NCBI GenBank assembly: GCA_902801625.1
Contig: CADCJI010000008.1
Span: forward strand, 1 to 64,000
Reading direction: 5' to 3'
Source of the DNA: an uncultured Bacteroidia bacterium
GTDB taxonomy: Bacteria > Bacteroidota > Bacteroidia > Bacteroidales > F082
Length of the DNA stretch: 64,000 nt
A model generated the notes under the pieces. It was not told the origin of the DNA. It saw only the letters and a program-made list of their open reading frames with translations, and ran no database searches. Positions 60,954 to 64,000 of the stretch are shown here, piece after piece. A program made the position numbers and the translations under genes. Within the stretch, counting starts at the first letter, position 1. Each line of letters starts with the position of its first letter.

Positions 60954-62070
60954 ATGATCACTGCTGACCAACTTAAAGATTTATGTAAGAGGATTGATGC
61001 CTTGAGGAGGTATCTTTGACGTCGACAGACGTACCATCGAAGCACAAGAATTAGACGAAAAGACGCAAGACCCGCAGTTCTGGGCCGACCCCAAGGCCGC
61101 CGAAGCCACCATGAAGAAGGTGCGTGAGGTGAAGGGCTGGCTCAACGGCTACAAAGAAGCCGAAGACGCCGGCAACGACCTTACCGTGCTCTTCGACTTC
61201 GCCAAGGAAGGCGAAGCCACCGAGGAGGAAGTGGACGAGCAATACAACGCCACCATTCAAATCGTGGAGAACCTGGAGTTCAAGAACATGCTACGTGAGG
61301 AGGCCGACCCGATGAGCGCCGTGTTGAAGATCAATGCGGGCGCAGGCGGCACCGAGGCCCAAGACTGGGCACAGATGCTCATGCGAATGTATATGCGCTA
61401 TGCCGAAAACCACAAATACAAACTCACCATCTCCAACCTCTTGGAAGCTGACGATGCTGGCATCAAGCAGGTGACCATGAAACTCGAAGGCGACTATGCC
61501 TATGGTTACCTGAAAGGCGAGAACGGAGTTCACCGTCTGGTACGCGTCAGCCCTTACAACGCCCAAGGCAAACGTATGACTTCGTTCGCCTCGGTGTTTG
61601 TCACTCCACTCGTCGACGACACCATCGAAATTGTCATCGAGCAGTCGCGTCTGTCATGGGATACCTTCCGTAGCGGCGGTGCAGGTGGACAGAACGTAAA
61701 CAAGGTGGAGTCGGGCGTGCGTTTGCGTTACCAATACAAAGACCCCTACACGGGCGAGGAAGAGGAAATCCTCATTGAAAACACCGAGACCCGCGACCAA
61801 CCCAAGAACCGCGAGAATGCCTTGCGCCTCTTGAAGTCGCAACTCTACGACCGCGAGATGCGCCACCGCATGGAAGAGCAGAACAAGATCGAGGCGGGCA
61901 AGATGAAAATCGAATGGGGCAGCCAAATCCGCTCCTACGTCTTCGACGACCGCCGCGTTAAGGACCATCGTACCAACTACCAAACCTCTGATGTTCAGAG
62001 CGTCATGGATGGAAATATCGACGCATTCCTGAAGGCATATTTGATGGAATTTGGTGGGAAGAAAGAATAA
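60954..62070 (+). CDS. prfB: Peptide chain release factor 2, with programmed +1 frameshift
   Basis: About 371 residues after the shift. The first 21 codons (60954-61016) end in ...TTG AGG AGG TAT CTT, then an in-frame TGA at 61017-61019; reading continues from GAC at 61018. AGGAGG upstream of CTT-TGA-C is the classic RF2 autoregulatory site, where low RF2 favours the shift. The body has the tripeptide anticodon-like region and the catalytic GGQ in RSGGAGGQNVNKVESGVRLR. Terminates translation at UGA and UAA. Open-frame tools would start it too late, at 61111. Confidence 0.95.
61006..61020 (+). promoter_or_regulatory. RF2 recoding signal
   Basis: The internal Shine-Dalgarno AGGAGG is followed by TAT, then the slippery CTT TGA C. 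Its spacing matches the known RF2 frameshift site. Confidence 0.92.
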
Positions 62071-62101
62071 TAACTATACCAAACAAAACAAAACTACCAC
62101 A

Positions 62102-62500
62102 ATGAAAACATTAACCATCATCACCATGTTTTTGGCCATGCTTGCCAAAGACCCAACTCCAGCCATTCAACAATTTGTGAGCACCTATTTCCCAAAAGCC
62201 ACCATCCTGTTCACCCAACGCGATGACGGCGAATACGAAGTAAGACTGAGCGACGGAACAGAAATCGACTTCACCCGCAAAGGCGAATGGAAAAACATCG
62301 ATTGCAAGCACTCCAACATCTACACCAGCGTGCCTGCCGAACTTATCCCCATTGAGATTGCCAACTATGTGAAAGCCAGTTTCCCCGACGAAGACATCGT
62401 CAAAATCGACAAGGACAGAAGAGACTGGGAGATTGAGTTGAGCAACCGAATGGAAATCAAGTTTGACAAAAAATTCCGAGTCCTCGAATTCGACGACTAA
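62102..62500 (+). CDS. PepSY-like small protein
   Basis: 132 residues. A short hydrophobic start (MKTLTIITMFLAMLA) and two repeats of the PepSY-like (DUF2874-type) unit: IQQFVSTYFPKATILFTQRD with EYEVRLSDGTEIDFTRKGEW, and IANYVKASFPDEDIVKIDKD with WEIELSNRMEIKFDKKFRVL. Family proteins are exported in Bacteroidales and of unknown role. The signal is weak, so location is uncertain. 31 nt after prfB, probably co-transcribed. Confidence 0.8.
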   Translation: MKTLTIITMFLAMLAKDPTPAIQQFVSTYFPKATILFTQRDDGEYEVRLSDGTEIDFTRKGEWKNIDCKHSNIYTSVPAELIPIEIANYVKASFPDEDIVKIDKDRRDWEIELSNRMEIKFDKKFRVLEFDD

Positions 62501-62522
62501 GGGTAATCACGAACCAACCATC

Positions 62523-62560
62523 AAGCGGCTTGAATTCTTTCAGGTCGCTTTTGTTTTTTT
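62523..62560 (+). terminator. Rho-independent terminator after the PepSY-like gene
   Basis: AAGCGGCTTGAA-TTCT-TTCAGGTCGCTT, a 12-bp stem with two G-T pairs, followed by TTGTTTTTTT. Confidence 0.88.
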
Positions 62561-62593
62561 GTGATGACTTTACAATATGTTTTTCAAAAAACG

Positions 62594-62601
62594 TATTTTT
62601 G
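62594..62601 (+). promoter_or_regulatory. -7 box for cstA
   Basis: TATTTTTG, 22 nt before the ATG at 62624. Confidence 0.5.
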
Positions 62602-62623
62602 CAGCCATATAAAAACGTGTATT

Positions 62624-64000
62624 ATGATCACTTTCTTTATCGCTTTGGCCGTACTCATCCTCGGCTATTTCGTATACGGAAAACTCGTTGAGAAACTCTT
62701 CGGTGCCGACCCACAACGCGCCACTCCCGCCACCACAATGTCCGACGGTGTCGACTATGTGCCGATGAAGCCTTGGCGCATCTTCCTGATTCAGTTTTTG
62801 AATATTGCAGGTGTCGGACCCATCATTGGCGCTATCATGGGCGCACAGTTTGGCACGGCATCCTTCCTTTGGATTGTGTTGGGTAGCATCTTCGCCGGTG
62901 CCGTCCACGATTACCTCGCAGGAATGATTTCGTTGCGCGACAAAGGGGCCAGCCTACCTGAAATCCATGGCACTTATTTGGGCAATGGTGCAAAGCAAGT
63001 CATGCGTGCTTTCACCATCATCTTGATGATTTTGGTCGGCGTGGTGTTTGTCAATACACCTGCCACCCTACTCAACGCACATTTCACACAGGGTTGGAAT
63101 CCTTATATCTGGATTGGCATCATCTTGGCTTACTACCTGATCGCCACCTTGTTGCCCATCGACAAGGTCATCGGCAAAATCTATCCTATTTTCGGCATCC
63201 TGCTATTGGGAATGGCTGTGGCCATCTTCGTAGCTTTCCTCATTTATAAGCCTGAAATCCCGGAACTGTGGAGCGGCATGCAAAACCGTCATCCCGATGC
63301 GGCCAACAATCCCATTTTCCCGATGATGTTCATCAGCATCGCATGCGGTGCCATCTCTGGCTTCCATGCCACACAGTCGCCTTTGATGGCGCGTTGCATG
63401 GTCAATGAAAAACAAGGCCGTCCAATCTTCTATGGTGCCATGATTACGGAAGGTGTCGTCGCCCTGATTTGGGCAGCTGCCGCCGCCTATTTCTTTGGAC
63501 CTGACAGCGTGGTGGATGTCAGTGGCAAGAGCGGTGCCGCCATCGTAGGCATCATCGCCAACACGTGGTTCACACCCATCATTGCCACCATCACCATCCT
63601 TGGTGTCATCAGTGCTGCTGTCACCTCGGGCGACACTGCCCTGCGTTCGGCGCGACTCATCATCGCTGACTTCATGCACTACGACCAAAAGCCCATCAAG
63701 AACCGCCTGATTGTGGCTGTACCGATGTTTGTTGTCACAGCCGCCATCTTGGTCTACAGCATATCCGACGCAAAAGGCTTCCAGGTCATCTGGCGTTACT
63801 TTGCCTGGGCAAACCAAGTGCTGGCAACGGTGACACTTTGGGCTATCTCAGTCTACTTGGCCAAGAACAAAGGCAAGATGTGGTATCTCATCACCCTCAT
63901 CCCTGCCCTCTTCATGACCATGGTGACGGGATGTTTCCTCTTCGTGGCCAAGGCTGCTGACGGTGGTTTAGGTTCCATCCTGCCCCGTCCCGTCGGTTAC
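62624..64000 (+). CDS. cstA: CstA family carbon-starvation / peptide-pyruvate transporter (3' end cut)
   Basis: 459 codons are present; the gene runs off the window. Begins MITFFIALAVLILGYFVYGK. CstA landmarks: MSDGVDYVPMKPWRIFLIQF, IAGVGPIIGAIMGAQFGTAS, FAGAVHDYLAGMISLRDKG, and HATQSPLMARCMVNEKQGR with TSGDTALRSARLIIADF. About 11 membrane spans so far. Family members import pyruvate or peptides, usually when carbon is scarce. Own -7 box and an upstream terminator make it a separate unit. Confidence 0.92.
   Translation, partial: MITFFIALAVLILGYFVYGKLVEKLFGADPQRATPATTMSDGVDYVPMKPWRIFLIQFLNIAGVGPIIGAIMGAQFGTASFLWIVLGSIFAGAVHDYLAGMISLRDKGASLPEIHGTYLGNGAKQVMRAFTIILMILVGVVFVNTPATLLNAHFTQGWNPYIWIGIILAYYLIATLLPIDKVIGKIYPIFGILLLGMAVAIFVAFLIYKPEIPELWSGMQNRHPDAANNPIFPMMFISIACGAISGFHATQSPLMARCMVNEKQGRPIFYGAMITEGVVALIWAAAAAYFFGPDSVVDVSGKSGAAIVGIIANTWFTPIIATITILGVISAAVTSGDTALRSARLIIADFMHYDQKPIKNRLIVAVPMFVVTAAILVYSISDAKGFQVIWRYFAWANQVLATVTLWAISVYLAKNKGKMWYLITLIPALFMTMVTGCFLFVAKAADGGLGSILPRPVGY

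Noticed and set aside
61111-62070. prfB beginning at the ATG at 61111
   Set aside because: The true start is at 60954 with a +1 shift at 61017; a late start would lose the N-terminal helices.
62081-62104. ACTACCAC string near 62090 as a regulon -35 box
   Set aside because: No CTCTA-like box at 18 nt on either strand, and it lies in the prfB-PepSY spacer outside the island.

Overview
The window reads as chromosomal DNA from a Bacteroidales-type member of the Bacteroidota, probably gut-associated. Supporting signs are promoters of the Bacteroidota type (TTTG, about 19 nt, then TAnnTTTG) in front of most transcription units, A-rich translation starts mostly without Shine-Dalgarno sites, two proteins with type IX secretion (Por) tails, a TonB-linked outer-membrane receptor, many SPII lipoproteins and fibronectin-like Bacteroidales surface proteins. 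No rRNA, tRNA, CRISPR array, transposase or reverse transcriptase was seen.

Layout. 0.2-6.6 kb: a BRO-N/DinD-like gene, a small membrane protein, an exported unknown and a large C10 (streptopain-type) protease. 6.7-12.3 kb: beta-CASP RNA hydrolase, hisS, hutH and two membrane proteins. 12.3-18.2 kb (minus): sufB, a membrane glycosyltransferase, sufC, sufD, sufS. 18.3-27.7 kb: envelope sugar genes (GT4, PHP-like, two GT39-like, DUF2079), pepT and a YitT protein. 27.9-43.5 kb: an accessory island (below). 44-49.5 kb: HTH antitoxin-like gene, YgiQ radical SAM, lipoprotein nicotinamidase, PTS-IIC-like protein, recX, a LytTR membrane regulator. 49.5-53.5 kb (minus): a fatty-acid elongation set fabH-fabF-fabZ-acpP-fabG. 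53.8-60.8 kb (minus): TonB-type receptor, then an ECF sigma/membrane/TraB operon and a BspA-like LRR protein. 60.9-64 kb: prfB with its programmed frameshift, a PepSY-like protein and a cstA cut by the window edge.

The accessory island is the standout. Eight transcription units share one promoter, GTGGTAG, exactly 18 nt, then CTCTA or a close variant. It differs from the housekeeping promoter. In the middle lies a divergent sigma-70-like protein with two sigma4-like helix-turn-helix segments, itself under a housekeeping-type promoter. Immediately after its stop codon one of the eight promoters drives a three-gene operon: a protein with an anti-sigma-like N-terminus, a C39-like papain fold, a RyR domain and a zinc ribbon; an exported TPR protein; and a TIR protein with one membrane segment, coupled to the TPR gene by ATGA overlap. 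The other promoters drive a stand-alone RyR protein, WG-repeat/zinc-knuckle and zinc-knuckle exported proteins, fibronectin-like lipoproteins, an SH3/beta-barrel gene broken by one stop codon, and a lipocalin-like lipoprotein. I infer a self-contained sigma regulon joining an envelope surface to a TIR/RyR effector, possibly a stress or defence system.

The spacers between genes are crowded with palindromic repeats. At least four families occur twice in the window, and one copy is flanked by a 10-bp direct repeat like a small insertion.
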